The notes below the pieces were generated by a model. That model saw nothing but the letters and a program-made list of their open reading frames with translations, was not told the DNA's origin and did not search any database. Positions 22,395 to 32,910 of a DNA stretch of 64,000 nucleotides are shown here, piece by piece; positions within the stretch are counted from its first letter, which is position 1, and every line of letters starts with the position of its first letter. The position numbers were made by a program, and so were the translations under genes. Source of the stretch: Buddleja alternifolia (lineage: Eukaryota > Streptophyta > Magnoliopsida > Lamiales > Scrophulariaceae); NCBI GenBank assembly GCA_019426215.1, contig CM033399.1:21399022-21463021 (forward strand), given 5' to 3'.

Positions 22395-24021
22395 TGTTAG
22401 AGGGTATGCCCTCAAATGCCATAAAGAGGATAGGTTTATAGGGCATTGACTTGTAACTGAACAATATCTTTTCATTATATATAAGACATTATCTTGTTGT
22501 TTTCTTATAAGCATTTGTAAGGTGTTAATAAACAATGTAAAGTCCTTGATAATAAGGCAAACCTTTTACTTCCTATGGGTTAGGAAAAATGACACTAGAA
22601 GGGTTTGATCCCTATTATCTAAATAGGGTTCGCAAGTCTAAGAGAGTATTGACTGGACATCAATACAGGACAAAGACTTGTATAATGTAAGTTTTAACAA
22701 AGAAAGTGCCAGTCGAACACTATGGGAATGAAAGTGGGAACTTATGTCATAGATATATAAGTTAGACTGATATGTTTGAATACGGCTCGCATTGATTTCA
22801 TCACATGGGTATTCACTCACTAACAGTCAATGATGAAACTGATAAGTTGTGATAGGTACGCGTGAACCTTAGACCTTAGGAATCGAGTTGAAGATGTACT
22901 TGTGACATCAAGTCTGTCATTAGAGTAGTTAAATCCAATTCGCCCTTCGGTGCGATCGACCTCGAAGTGCAACTTGATGGGCAAGTAGCATTCTTAACTA
23001 ATTAGAAAAATGAGATTTATTCTCTCATAAGTGAATGAGCTAAATATCATATGTAGTCATGAATGAGTGAGGTTAAAAGTCTTTGGCCAAAGCATAAAGA
23101 GATATTCATGTTTGACATAAAGGTATACTCTTTCACCTCGATTCATTATGAGCTAAGCATATGGTCAAGTCATGTGAGTTTGACTAAAATCATCACTCTC
23201 ATTTGACTGAGATATAAGAATAAAAGGTTTGTACTTGTACGGTATTCATAGCGTATAAGGTTTGGAATGATCCTATTCATTCGTTCTCAATTGGGATACG
23301 ATGTGAGCCACGTGAATAGGTAGGTGTTACTCACGTCCTTTTGGTTTCCTCCCAATTGCCTTTTGAAACGAACCTAAAGAGTCGCGCTTAAAGGAAGTGC
23401 AAAAGGAAAAATCATGAAAAAGACTTGAGAGAATTTTTCGGTGTTGGACATCGTGATTAATTAATTAATTAATCATTAGCTAATTTTATTAATTAATAAT
23501 TTAATGAATTAATTAATTCCTTAGAGGAAATTAATTATAGAATTAATATGGATTTAATTAATTTATTTATTGGATAAATAACATTAATTATTTAAATTAA
23601 TTAATTACATATAATGGACTAAAGCCCGAAGGCTTCCAAAGCCTTAAAGTGGGCTAGTAGCCTAAGGTTATTATTTTCTATTGTAGTATAAATATATTAC
23701 TTAGTGAAAAAATAACAAGTGAATAAGTCATAACTTTCTCTCCAAGTCAAAGACTCTCCAACCCCCTCTCTCTCTCTCTAGCCGTCCTCCAAGGGAAGAA
23801 GAAAAAGGGATTTTTTTCACTTTTGACTCCGGGGTGGCAATTTAGGTACAGCGATGAATTTGCTGTTCAAGAAAGGATTGCAAAAGCTGATTCAGAATTT
23901 AACATACGCGAAGTAAGGTAATTGAATTCGAAACACAATTTGAATATGTGAAATCGAGATGAGCCACTTGGGATTTAAATATTCTTTCTTCCGCTGCATT
24001 TTTATGCAAAATAACCCAACA
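22395..24021 (+). repeat. Copia B 5' LTR
   Basis: Begins TGTTAGAGGGTATGCCC and ends CCCAACA, immediately before the primer site. It is 1,627 bp, related in inverse orientation to the copia C LTRs (shared AACCTAAAGAGTCGCGCTTA at 23371-23390). Copia B inserted into the 3' LTR of copia A. Confidence 0.9.
23687..23696 (+). promoter_or_regulatory. TATA box of the copia B LTR
   Basis: TATAAATATA lies about 335 bp before the LTR end, followed by a CT-rich transcribed leader. Confidence 0.55.
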
Positions 24022-24022
24022 G

Positions 24023-24034
24023 TGGTATCAGAGC
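24023..24034 (+). other. Primer binding site, initiator tRNA-Met type
   Basis: TGGTATCAGAGC, one base after the LTR end CCAACA. It is the standard Ty1/copia primer site in plants. Confidence 0.92.
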
Positions 24035-25904
24035 CAATCTCTGAGTTCCGTATTCAATTGATTATGTGATTATGTGATTTTCACGTTTTTGAAGCATGTT
24101 ACTCGAATATGTTTTTGTGATATTAAAGCCATGATTTTTCTTCGTTTAACTCATGTATGTTTTAGTATAATGATATGTGAATTGAAAAATCTGAATTTTG
24201 TGAGAATCGAATTGGAAAAACCCCACGATGAGCGCGACACGCTCGGCACGCACAGTCTGCGCGCCTAGGGGTGCTTTTAGCACACGGCGCCAGGCCACCG
24301 TGGCCCCGCGTTGGGCACGTGGTCAGGGCGCGGGGCCATGAGTTGGGCACACGTAGGCCATTGTGGGCCGGGGTCCATGGCCCAGGTCCTAACAGGTCGG
24401 GTTAAAATTTCTCGGGTTCAATTTTTTAAGAAAATGGGTTTTGGGCTATTTTAATTATACGGGTGGGTCAAAAGAATGATGACCCGAATTTAATTAAATA
24501 AGTCCAAATTATTTTAATTAAAATTATGGACTTTTCAATAAATTAGTTTTGGGCCTAATTAAGTGAATTTAAATATGCCAATAGTTGGCAAATTGTTTTT
24601 ATTGAATATTATTTATTTAAGTGAAATAATTAATTAATGATTCTTGGAGGATTTTTAATTAAGTTATTTATTTAAATAATAGATTCCCACTAGATGGTTT
24701 ATTATCATAAATGTCAATAAAATTTGGAATTTTTTTGAGGAAATTAATTAGTTGGACTAATTAATTATTAACTTAATCACTAACATAATTGCTTTATTTT
24801 ATCGCGAGCATGTATTATATGATGATGACATTGTCCATGGGCTTAGGTTGTTTTCTTTTGATTGTATTTCCTTTTTATGGGTTGGATTTGAGCTCGTTTA
24901 TTTTATTTCTTGAATTATGTATAGGTTGTTATTAAATCTATGTAATAGATAGATATAGAATAGGCCCTTTAAGAGGAGATCAATCCAAAAGAAAAGGAGC
25001 TTGGAGCCCAAGAAGAATAGTTAGGCTTATTTTTCATTTTCATGATGGCCCATTGGCTTGGGCCCTCTAGATAAAGCCCATGGACATATGTGTTATTTTA
25101 TTATTGCTTTCGATGCATGTTCATTAGTTGTATGAAGCACGTATGTTATCAATATGCGCTATATAAATTTAATAATATGCAAAGTGAGACTTATTTAAAT
25201 GTTTAGAAAATGAATTCTCCCAAACAAAATTATACTAAGTTAGTAAGGGGTGCTAGGCATCCTTTCCCTCTACTAAACTTAATAAAATTAAGTATTAAAC
25301 ATAGTATAAGGCATTTTCCTAGTAAGTGAGGGTCATATATCAAGATTTCATTCTAAGATTTTTGGGGGTCATATATCAAGATTTAATTCTAAGATTTTAT
25401 TAAGAGCATTAGATGTCTTAATCGAGACATATTTCACTCCAAATATCGTTAAAGGGTTGCAAAGTGAAATTCAAATGTTAGAATATGAGGAGTTAGTGGG
25501 AATAAACTTAGATAGTCCACAAAACCTATAAATCGTTAAAGGGTTGTGATTTTGGTGGATTATGGAAAAAAGAAGATTGAACTATCTATTGGATAGATTG
25601 ATGTTGGACATCACTTTAATTAAGTAATGGACCAAATATCGTTAAAAGGTTGCCATCCATTACATTAATTAAGGAACTCAATCCCCACCACGAAGTATAT
25701 TACAATGATCACTTTTGTTTTTCACAGTGGGAGTGTGAATCTTGAAAAATGTAGTGGGAGCCAAGTTCTAAGTCGAAGTCCTTTATTTTAAACTTGGTCT
25801 TAGTTTAGTTATATAAGTCTAAGTAAGCCTGGTTTAATTTTTTGCATTTATTAGATTTCTCTCTCTCAAATCAAATACTGTCTCCCAAACTACTGTCGAA
25901 ATTA
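24035..25904 (+). other. Copia B untranslated leader
   Basis: A long noncoding leader. It contains a GC-rich island (24225-24400) in otherwise AT-rich DNA, a duplicated GGTCATATATCAAGATTT segment (25331 and 25367) and three copies of an ATATCGTTAAAGGGTTGC motif (25439, 25524 and 25631). No gene is supported. Confidence 0.7.
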
Positions 25905-26616
25905 ATGGAGAACACGATTCTCACTGGTCCAAATTACATAGAGTGGCTCACAAAGCTGAGAATGGTCCTTAGCAGTGAATCCATAGACTATGTACTGGAA
26001 GTTGGTCGTCCTCCCATTCCTGGAAAAAATGAGGGTGATGAAGTTCGCCTAGCTTGTTGGGATTGGTGCTGTGACAACCATAGAGCAAAAGTATACATCT
26101 TAAGCTCCATGCATTGAGTTGCAAAGGTCCCATGATAAGATGGATAATGCAAGAGACATTATCCTACACTTGGATGAGCTGTTCGGAGAGCGTGGTAAGA
26201 CCGCTAGATATTTTATATCAAGGGATCGTTTCCGAACTAAAATGACTGAAGGAGAGGATCTTGGAGAACACGTTTTCAAAATGATGACCATGATAGAAAA
26301 ACTAAAATCTTTAAACTTCTACCGGGACCTACATCTCCAAATTGATCTCATCCTACAGTCACTCCCGTGTTCATTCTACTGCGTCGTCATAAACTTTGAC
26401 ATGAATGACATTGAGGGTTCATTAAGTAGGCTACTGAAAAAACTCAAATTTGCTCAGAATCAAATAAAGGTGGACAAATGGAACAATCCAATGGCTGTTA
26501 CTTTTCCTAATCCATTGGATGAGAGAAGGAATAATAACAACCATCTAGAAGAGGGATCATCCAGCACGACTTGCAACAAAGCACAACGAAGGAGAAATAA
26601 GAGGGCTAGAAATTAG
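25905..26616 (+). pseudogene. Copia B gag, frameshifted
   Basis: ATG 25905 opens with MENTILTGPNYIEWLTKLRMV, the start seen also in copia A and C. A stop at 26115-26117 and a frame change separate this part from the rest (26119-26616), which holds the QRSHDKMDNARDII and GEHVFKMMTMIEKLKSLNF blocks and a basic tail (KAQRRRNKRARN) before TAG 26614-26616. Copia gag packages the element's RNA. About 240 residues remain. Confidence 0.88.
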
Positions 26617-27276
26617 CACATATGCTTATACTGTGGTGAGCTAGGCTACTGGAGAAGAGACTGTCCTAACAAACGAGTAAAACGTAAAGACCTTTACGTT
26701 TTTGAAACTTATTGCTCTATTACCGTATTTTCCTCTTCATGGATTCTTGATTCAGGAGCTAATACTCATGTATGTTGTGTGAATCAGAATCTGGAAAGAA
26801 GTAGGAAGTTGAGCCCTGATGAGGTGAAGATAAGAGTAGGTAGCGGGCAAAATGTCGCAGCTACTACAATTGGATTTGCCTTATTATTTCTTAATTTTGG
26901 ACATTTACTATTTCTGGATAATATTTTAGTTTTACCCAATGGACTTAAAAACATTGTTTCAATTCCCGTTTTAGTTAAAATTGGTTATACTTTCCGTTTT
27001 ATTGATGCACAAAGCAATATTTATCATGGTAATAAATTAGTAGGCTTTGCTTCTTTGGTGAATGGATTGTATTACCTTAATGTCCAGAATGACTGTTCTA
27101 TGAATAATATACAAAGGAAACGTAGTAGCCTTGGAATAAACCGAAGATTGATTTGGCATCTTAGACTAGGCCATGCCGGCGTACATAAAATTCAAAATGG
27201 ATAAAGATGGACTAATCGGTCCATTGGGATTGGATCTCTATCCTACTTGTGAATCTTGTTTCAAAGGCAAGACGGG
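26617..27276 (+). pseudogene. Copia B zinc knuckle, protease and GAG-pre-integrase, truncated
   Basis: The zinc knuckle CLYCGELGYWRRDCP (26620-26664) has Tyr where His is expected. The protease motif LDSGANTHVC (26746-26775) is intact. The frame 26779-27204 covers the protease C-terminus ([16 protein letters not shown]) and the His-containing WHLRLGHAG zone. Another shift leads to YPTCESCFKGK, after which copia sequence stops at about 27276, where CACTA subterminal DNA begins. Integrase core, RT, RNase H and the 3' LTR of copia B are not in the window. Confidence 0.85.
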
Positions 27277-27590
27277 TAGAATGATCTATTACAACGGCTT
27301 TTTTAGCCAATTACAACTGTTTTAAACACCGTAATAGGTATCGTTAGAATTGGTTAAGGCCAATTACAGCGGTTAAAAGCCGCTGTAATAGGTACCTATT
27401 ACAGTGGTTATAAATATAACCGCTGTAATAGGTATACCCTATTGCAGTGGTTATACAAATAACCGCTATAAAAAAAATTAAATTTTTTTTCCCGGGCCTA
27501 TTACAGTGGTTATGGAAATAACCGCTATAATGGGCTATACTATTACAACGGTTATTTATATAACCGCTGTACTAGGTATTTTTTTTATTT
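27277..27590. repeat. Left CACTA subterminal hairpin array
   Basis: Six inverted pairs of the type CTATTACAGTGGTTAT / ATAACCGCTGTAATAGG, spaced 35-60 bp apart. Confidence 0.8.
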
Positions 27591-27603
27591 TTTTTATCGT
27601 TTA

Positions 27604-27899
27604 TAATTTTACCGTGTCAGAATGACACGAAATTCGAACGGTCATAGCAAAACAGAATTCTAAACAAAACGCATAAATTTTATGCGATTTCGTGATTTTA
27701 GCCATCCAAGATCGTTTAAGGCCTCAAATTTGCGTTTTATTACGAAAATAAGTATTTTCGTAATAAAACGCAAATTTGAGGCCTTAAATGATCTTAGATG
27801 GCTAAAATCACAAGACCGCATTGCAAAGCATGCGTCTTGTTCAGAACGCCATTTTTCTATGAGCGTGCAACTTTCGTGTCATTCTGACACCGCAAAATT
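27604..27899. repeat. Large imperfect palindrome (about 296 bp)
   Basis: The centre is at 27751-27752, between TACGAAAATA and TATTTTCGTA. The inner 60 bp of each arm is nearly perfect; the outer parts diverge but stay in register, ending in matching CAGAATGACACGAAA blocks (27618 against 27874-27888). Confidence 0.85.
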
Positions 27900-27930
27900 T
27901 CAACCGAGAGATTTTTACGTAAATATACAA

Positions 27931-28197
27931 ATATACATACACCCGTCACCATATACACAAATATACATACACCCATCAACATATACACAAATATACATAC
28001 ACCCATCCACATATACACAAATATACATTCACCCATCAATATATACACAAATATACACACACCCATCTACACATACACAAATATATATACATCCACACAT
28101 ACACAAATATACATATACAACCACATATACACAAAATCAATACACCCACACATACACAAATATACATACACCCACACATATACAAATATACATATAT
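27931..28197. repeat. 30-bp minisatellite
   Basis: Five consecutive 30-bp units (27931-28080), each ATATACATACACCCATC plus about 13 bp ending in ACACAA, then degenerate 24-28 bp units to 28197. The unit is a multiple of three, so it gives long reading frames on several strands. Confidence 0.92.
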
Positions 28198-28198
28198 A

Positions 28199-28376
28199 TA
28201 GAGAGAGAGAGAGAGAAAGAGAAGAAGCTTGCGGTCGTGGTGGTGGCGGCGGCGGCGGCGCCGGTATGTTGTCGTGGTGGTAGCGGCAGCGGCGGTGGTG
28301 CCGAGCTTTTGGAGGGGGATAGAGAGAGAGAGAGAGAGAGACCGAGAGTAGAGAGAGAGAGAAGCTGAAATGGGTT
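28199..28376. repeat. (GA)n and (GGC)n low-complexity tract
   Basis: (GA)n runs lie at 28199-28216 and 28321-28340 and a GGC run at 28243-28260. It resembles the purine-rich leader near 5442 in the older CACTA-like element. Confidence 0.85.
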
Positions 28377-28441
28377 TTAAATTTTGAGAGTGAGAGAGAG
28401 GATCGGGAAGATAAAAGAGTTTCAAATTTTTTTCGTTTTGG

Positions 28442-28612
28442 CGTATTACAGCGGTTCACATAAGAACTGCTGTAATAGGTATTTTTATTTTTTTTGGCTG
28501 TAACAGGTGCCGCGTTTTACAGCGGTTCAGTAGAGAACCGCTATAAAAGACCTGTTGTAATAGCCTGGCGCCTATTACAGCAGTTCATAAAAGAACCGCT
28601 ATAATAGATTCC
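28442..28612. repeat. Right CACTA subterminal hairpin array
   Basis: Three inverted pairs of GTATTACAGCGGTTC / GAACCGCTGTAATAG type. Confidence 0.75.
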
Positions 28613-28626
28613 ACGTTTTACCTATA

Positions 28627-28948
28627 TGAGTTAGAATGTAATAGGTCATTTAAATTGTATTGTGCACGTTTATTAATAAAATGGCAATTTGGTTTTGTTC
28701 ATATACATATAAATCTATTAGGCATGTGATTGAACAAATAGATAGTCCTTTATAATAAAGCAAGTCACTACTACAAAAAGAGCAGTAATAGGCTCTTTTT
28801 GTAGTAGTGACTTGCCTTATTACACAGGACTATCTATTTGTTCAATCACATGCCTAATAGATTTATATGTATATGAACAAAATCAAATTGCCATTTTATT
28901 AATAAACGTGCACAATACAATTTAATTGACCTATTACATTCTAACTCA
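28627..28948. repeat. 322-bp palindrome with two CACTA termini at its centre
   Basis: The arms are 28627-28787 and 28788-28948 with about five mismatches and no net indel. The centre holds CACTACTACAAAAAGAGC (28766-28783) and its reverse complement (28792-28809), separated by 8 bp. The sequence outside the termini in each arm is therefore an inverted copy of the other. Confidence 0.92.
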
Positions 28949-29964
28949 TTGTTGGCATCGAGGGCATGTCCATAATATCTAACACTTTTTCTTCAATTTC
29001 ATTAGTGAGTACAGTTTCTAGTTGCGAATTATGCATTAACTCTTCCTCCTCAGACATCATCATTTATATTTGTCTTTGCTTAAACCAATGACCTGGAATG
29101 AAAGTTTCATCACAATTATAACATAAGATGTTTTTCTCTCCTAGTTCTTATCTTAGAAGCTATGAGGAGTTTTGTGTGAGGTTGTGTATTTTCTTGTTGG
29201 TTCTGATTTGGTGATTTTTGTGGTATTTTTTGGAAATCTGGTATTAGGGTTTGTTGGAGGTAAGTTTCTTTTAGTCGTTTTAGTTTGTGAAAAATTACTG
29301 GAAGTTAGATTGGCCCTTTTAATGATGACATCTATAATATCTTCGTGTTTTTGCTAGAGTCACTGCTTGATGGAAATTATTAGGCCTCATAGACATAACA
29401 TCACCTCTAATATCCTCTCTTAATCAACTAACAATACTAGCAGAGAAAAACTCTTAAGGTAAATCCTTGTTGAAAATGAGCATGTGTGATTTTAACTCTT
29501 CACACCTTTCTAAATAATCAAAATCAGTACCTATTTGGTTTAACTTGTTGAAATTGCCAAGTATTAGCTCTGGATCATAGTCAACAAATCTGTCTAGAAT
29601 AGCCAAAGTAAATTGTGCCCAACTTGGTAGTTATTTGCCTTCCATAAACCCTTGGAACCACATTGTTGCTTTGCCCTCGAAGTACACTGAGGCTAGTGCA
29701 ACCTTTTGTTCTTCAGGAATGGTAGAAATGACTTAAAAATACCTATTACTTCTAAGGATCCAGGATCTAGGGTTGTCTTCATCAAATTGTGGAAATTCTA
29801 TCTTTGGAAATGAAGTGTAACTGGAGTTGTGTTCTCATTCACAGATTACATGCTATTCCTCCTTGGATTTGAGTTGAAAGCTCTTTCAGCAGCCATGGAT
29901 AGACCCTCTCCTAAGATAGATTTTTCTCTGTTGTTTTGTTGCATCTATTCATTTAGCATCTGTA
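28949..29964 (-). pseudogene. Ty3/gypsy gag, broken
   Basis: On the minus strand the translation gives the gypsy gag pattern: IEFPQFDEDNP (about 29800), EEQKVALASVYFEGKATMWF (about 29715-29655), FVDYDPELILGNFNKL and a zinc knuckle CYNCDETFIPGH (29125-29090), then an acidic MMSEEEEL stretch. Several frame changes and stops interrupt it (for example near 29735 and 29450). Gypsy gag proteins form the particle that packages the RNA. The following pol is absent: the sequence ends at the palindrome (28948). On the 5' side it is cut by a copia LTR at 29970. Confidence 0.8.
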
Positions 29965-29969
29965 TTTGT

Positions 29970-30381
29970 TGTTGACGGAAATTAATCACATAAACATGTG
30001 ATTTCAACATAATTAAATACTAACCAAAGGCGGATCTCAACTTGGTTGTTTCACACTTCTTCTACACAGTTTTGATACTCTAAAAGTCCACAATCTCAGT
30101 CACGGGGAGAGAGCTTCTTTCCACGATCCAAATACTTCAAATGGTGAGTCTCCTTTGTCAATTTTACACCAAAATATGACTTCTATGCCTTTACATTTTA
30201 CCCCTCATTTTTCCTGCGGGTTTTTTTCTTCTTTCAAGTGTGTTTTATCATATATTGAATATATGATTATAAGGAGAGAGAAACGAAGTTGATGGTAGTT
30301 TTTTCCTACAAAAACTACTCCCTCCTTTTCGTTGTTTCCAACTATTATGGGGTGGGTCAAGCCTACATCCAATTTCCAACA
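29970..30381 (-). repeat. Copia LTR (3' LTR of a minus-strand element)
   Basis: Read on the minus strand it begins TGTTGGAAATTGG and ends TCCGTCAACA, 412 bp, with a purine tract (GCGAGTGGGAGA, 30382-30393) just upstream, the arrangement of a 3' LTR. It is inserted in the 5' part of the gypsy gag. No partner LTR was found in the window. Confidence 0.7.
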
Positions 30382-31205
30382 TCTCCCACTCGCACATGAG
30401 GACTAGACATATATCTGGGGTAACCATAATGACATATCCACAATTTCATATAAGCAAATGGATCGTGTGACCAGCTAGCATATATGATGAGCTTCAAGCT
30501 ATACACCGGTTAAGGATATATAGAAACTCAATATCGAATAATATGAGGACATCTCGCTATACCCCAGACATCTTTTTACTATGCAAGTCAACGTATCTCT
30601 TGTCCCTCAAACAATATTCAAGAGCATACTTGACTTCTAAACAGTTCGATGTATTCACCATTATGTTAAATCACTAAGTTTGACATAATTGGCCAGCCTG
30701 TGAATAGAAGATACGTGTCAAACAAAGATAGTCTTCCTTTCCCACTAGAATCTCTTAACTATATTATAGTTGCTTTCCTAAACATACACCGCATTGCCGA
30801 ATCGTTCATGGCTATTGGTAATATGCTAAAGTAGCAACACGAAAATAAAGCTTTAAGAAATAGTTGAAAGTCATAAGGGTATAATTTAGGCTACATAAAC
30901 CTCTGAGTCTCACACAGTGAGAAAGCAGGGATTTTTCTCATTACTCCAATGGTCATATAAGCACACGTGGTATGAAACACGTGCTAAAATGTTTTTTTTT
31001 CTTCGTATTTGGAATCGTATGTCATGATTGAAATCAAATACACTATACAGATTTTAGTTCAAGTGTATCTCAATACTTAACTTGGGTTTTCTTCTTGTTT
31101 GTCCTCTATCAATAACAACCTCAAGAAAACTCACATCTGGCTACTAGATAAGTTAATGGATGATGGGAATCCATTTCAATTACATAAATTCATAACAGTA
31201 ATCTC
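30382..31205 (-). other. Internal tail of the minus-strand copia element, noncoding
   Basis: Starts with the purine tract next to the LTR. I see no coding similarity in six frames; it is either 3' untranslated sequence or a noncoding internal region of a nonautonomous element. It ends where Sirevirus coding sequence begins. Confidence 0.45.
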
Positions 31206-32910
31206 TTGATTATCAATAAAGGCGACATCATCTCTACATATGATTTCATGTACCACAAGATCAAAAATATGTCATCTCTGATAAAGATAAAACCAAAGGT
31301 AAGACCAAAGGTATAGGTATCATGCATAAGGGGAACATCAGGATTAGTGATGTATATTATGTTGAGGGTCTTAAGCATAATTTGTTAAGCATTAGTCAAT
31401 TTTCTGATAAAGGCTTTGAAGTAAAATTTTCAAGCGACTTCTGCTATGTTAATGATGCTAAGACTAAGTCTACTAAATTAAGAGAAAAAGAACAAACAAT
31501 GTATATTTAGTGGATTGGGATTCTACAATTGATAACAACCCCACATGCGTTGTTGATACAAGTCAAAATGAATTGGGTTGGTTATGACATAGAAAAATGA
31601 ATCACCTCACCTTTAAGGCAATCTGTCAATTAATATCACTAAATCTAGTAGAGGGATTACCTAAGGGTTCCTTTCAGAAAAATTGCTTATGTAATGCATG
31701 TCAAATGGTAAACAAGTTAAATAATCTTTTAAGAAGAAACCATGCCTATCTATTTCTAGAGTTCTTGAACTATTGCATCTAGATTTGTTTGGACCTATTC
31801 AAATCATGAGTGTTAGTGGTAAAAAGCACTCACTAGTAGTGGTTGATGATTTCTCTCGCTATACATGGGTAGAATTCCTAGCGACCAAAGATGAAACTAG
31901 TGTCAAGCTCACTTCGCTAATTCGTCAATTGCAAACTTATAAAGATCTCAAGGTGACAAGAATTAGAAGTGATAGAGGAATTGAATTTACTAACCAATTT
32001 GTTGAGAAGTTTTCTATAGACTTTGGAATACTTCATGAGTATTCTGCCCCTAGAACACCTGAATAGAATAGAGTTGCCGAGCGATGGAACATAACGCTTA
32101 AAGAAGCTGCTAGGATAATGCTTGCAGAGTCTAAGTTGCTTCAAAGGTTTTGGGCCGAAGCTATCAATACTGCTTGCTACACTCAGAACCGGTGTATGAT
32201 CAAAAAGCAACATGAAAAGACACCATATGAGTTGTGAAAGGAACGTAAGCCTAATGTTTCATATTTTCATGTGTTTGGTTCAAAATGTTTCATTCATAAC
32301 AATGGATCGCAAAGCCTAAAGACGTTTGATCCTAAAGCGGATGAGGGAATCTTTCTAGGCTATGCCAAGGATGGAAAGATTTTTCGCATCCTAAATAAGA
32401 TCAAATCGAAGGTTGAAGAATTCATTCATGTTGTGTTTAATGATGCTAACCAAGAACCGAGTAAGGTTAATCCTGATGATGTAGGAATTGAAAATCTTGC
32501 CCAACAAGCATCACAAATCAATCTTGGTGATGATGGTGAGGATGATGAGATCTTTGTGCCCATTCCTAAGGTTACTCGTGAGATTACCAATGATGATAAT
32601 GTCAGAATCGCTGATGATCATGAAGAGAATGATCATCAAGAGCAAATTGGAATTGTGAATAATGCAGCAACTGCGCCAGAGACAAATGAGGGTCAAGCGG
32701 TTAATAATCAAGAGTCTCTCAACCCTTTCCAACCAGACCGCAAATGGCTTAGAGACCATCCACCAGAGCTTGTCATTGGAGATATTGAAGCAACTGTGAG
32801 AACTAGGTCTGCTACAATTAAGGAGGCCATGTTCGCAAGCTTCCTATCTCAAATGGAACCAAAGAAAGTGGATGAAGCGCTTAGTGATTCAAGTTGGGTA
32901 GAAGTAATAT
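31206..32910 (+). pseudogene. Sirevirus integrase region, broken
   Basis: Recognisable from about 31270: VYYVEGLKHNLLSISQFSDKGFEV, then the GAG-pre-integrase zone (HRKMNHLTFKA, CNACQMV), then the integrase core LDLFGPIQIMSVSGKKHSL (31775), SDRGIEFTN (31970) and RVAERWNITLKEAARIML (32070), which include the D-D-E positions. The C-terminal part has FGSKCFIHNN, FDPKADEGIFLGYA and a long acidic linker leading to PFQPDRKWLRDHPPELVIGD. In-frame stops at 31585, 32064 and about 32235 replace Trp or Gln, and there is a shift near 31750. Confidence 0.85.

Larger units (their letters stand above)
27277..28809. mobile_element. Rearranged nonautonomous CACTA element
   Basis: Both ends carry TTACAGCGGTT-type hairpin arrays (27277-27590 and 28442-28612). 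The right end finishes with GCTCTTTTTGTAGTAGTG (28792-28809), the reverse complement of CACTACTACAAAAAGAGC. The left terminus of about 18 bp is missing: copia B coding sequence runs directly into the array at 27276. Between the arrays lie a palindrome, a 30-bp minisatellite and purine-rich microsatellites but no transposase. It belongs to the same family as the element ending at 3936. Confidence 0.75.

Noticed and set aside
24162..24350. Arg/Ala-rich minus-strand frame in the copia B leader
   Set aside because: Arises from the GC-rich island and has no homologous frame in copia A or C.
27931..28197. Possible CRISPR-like array
   Set aside because: Units are contiguous with no unique spacers, and the DNA is plant.
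27682..28368. 228-codon open frame with 10-residue repeats
   Set aside because: It runs through a palindrome arm, the 30-bp minisatellite and GA/GGC repeats; opposite-strand frames of similar length exist there. Low complexity explains it.
28036..28459. Two overlapping minus-strand frames of about 130 codons
   Set aside because: Ser/Leu- and Tyr/Ile-rich translations of (GA)n and the minisatellite, without any domain.
28766..28809. A 44-bp complete mini-CACTA element
   Set aside because: Flanking trinucleotides are AGT and ACT, not a direct 3-bp duplication, and the whole flank is palindromic; an inverted duplication fits better.
29172..29357. Plus-strand Val/Leu-rich frame
   Set aside because: Opposite strand of the degenerate gypsy gag.
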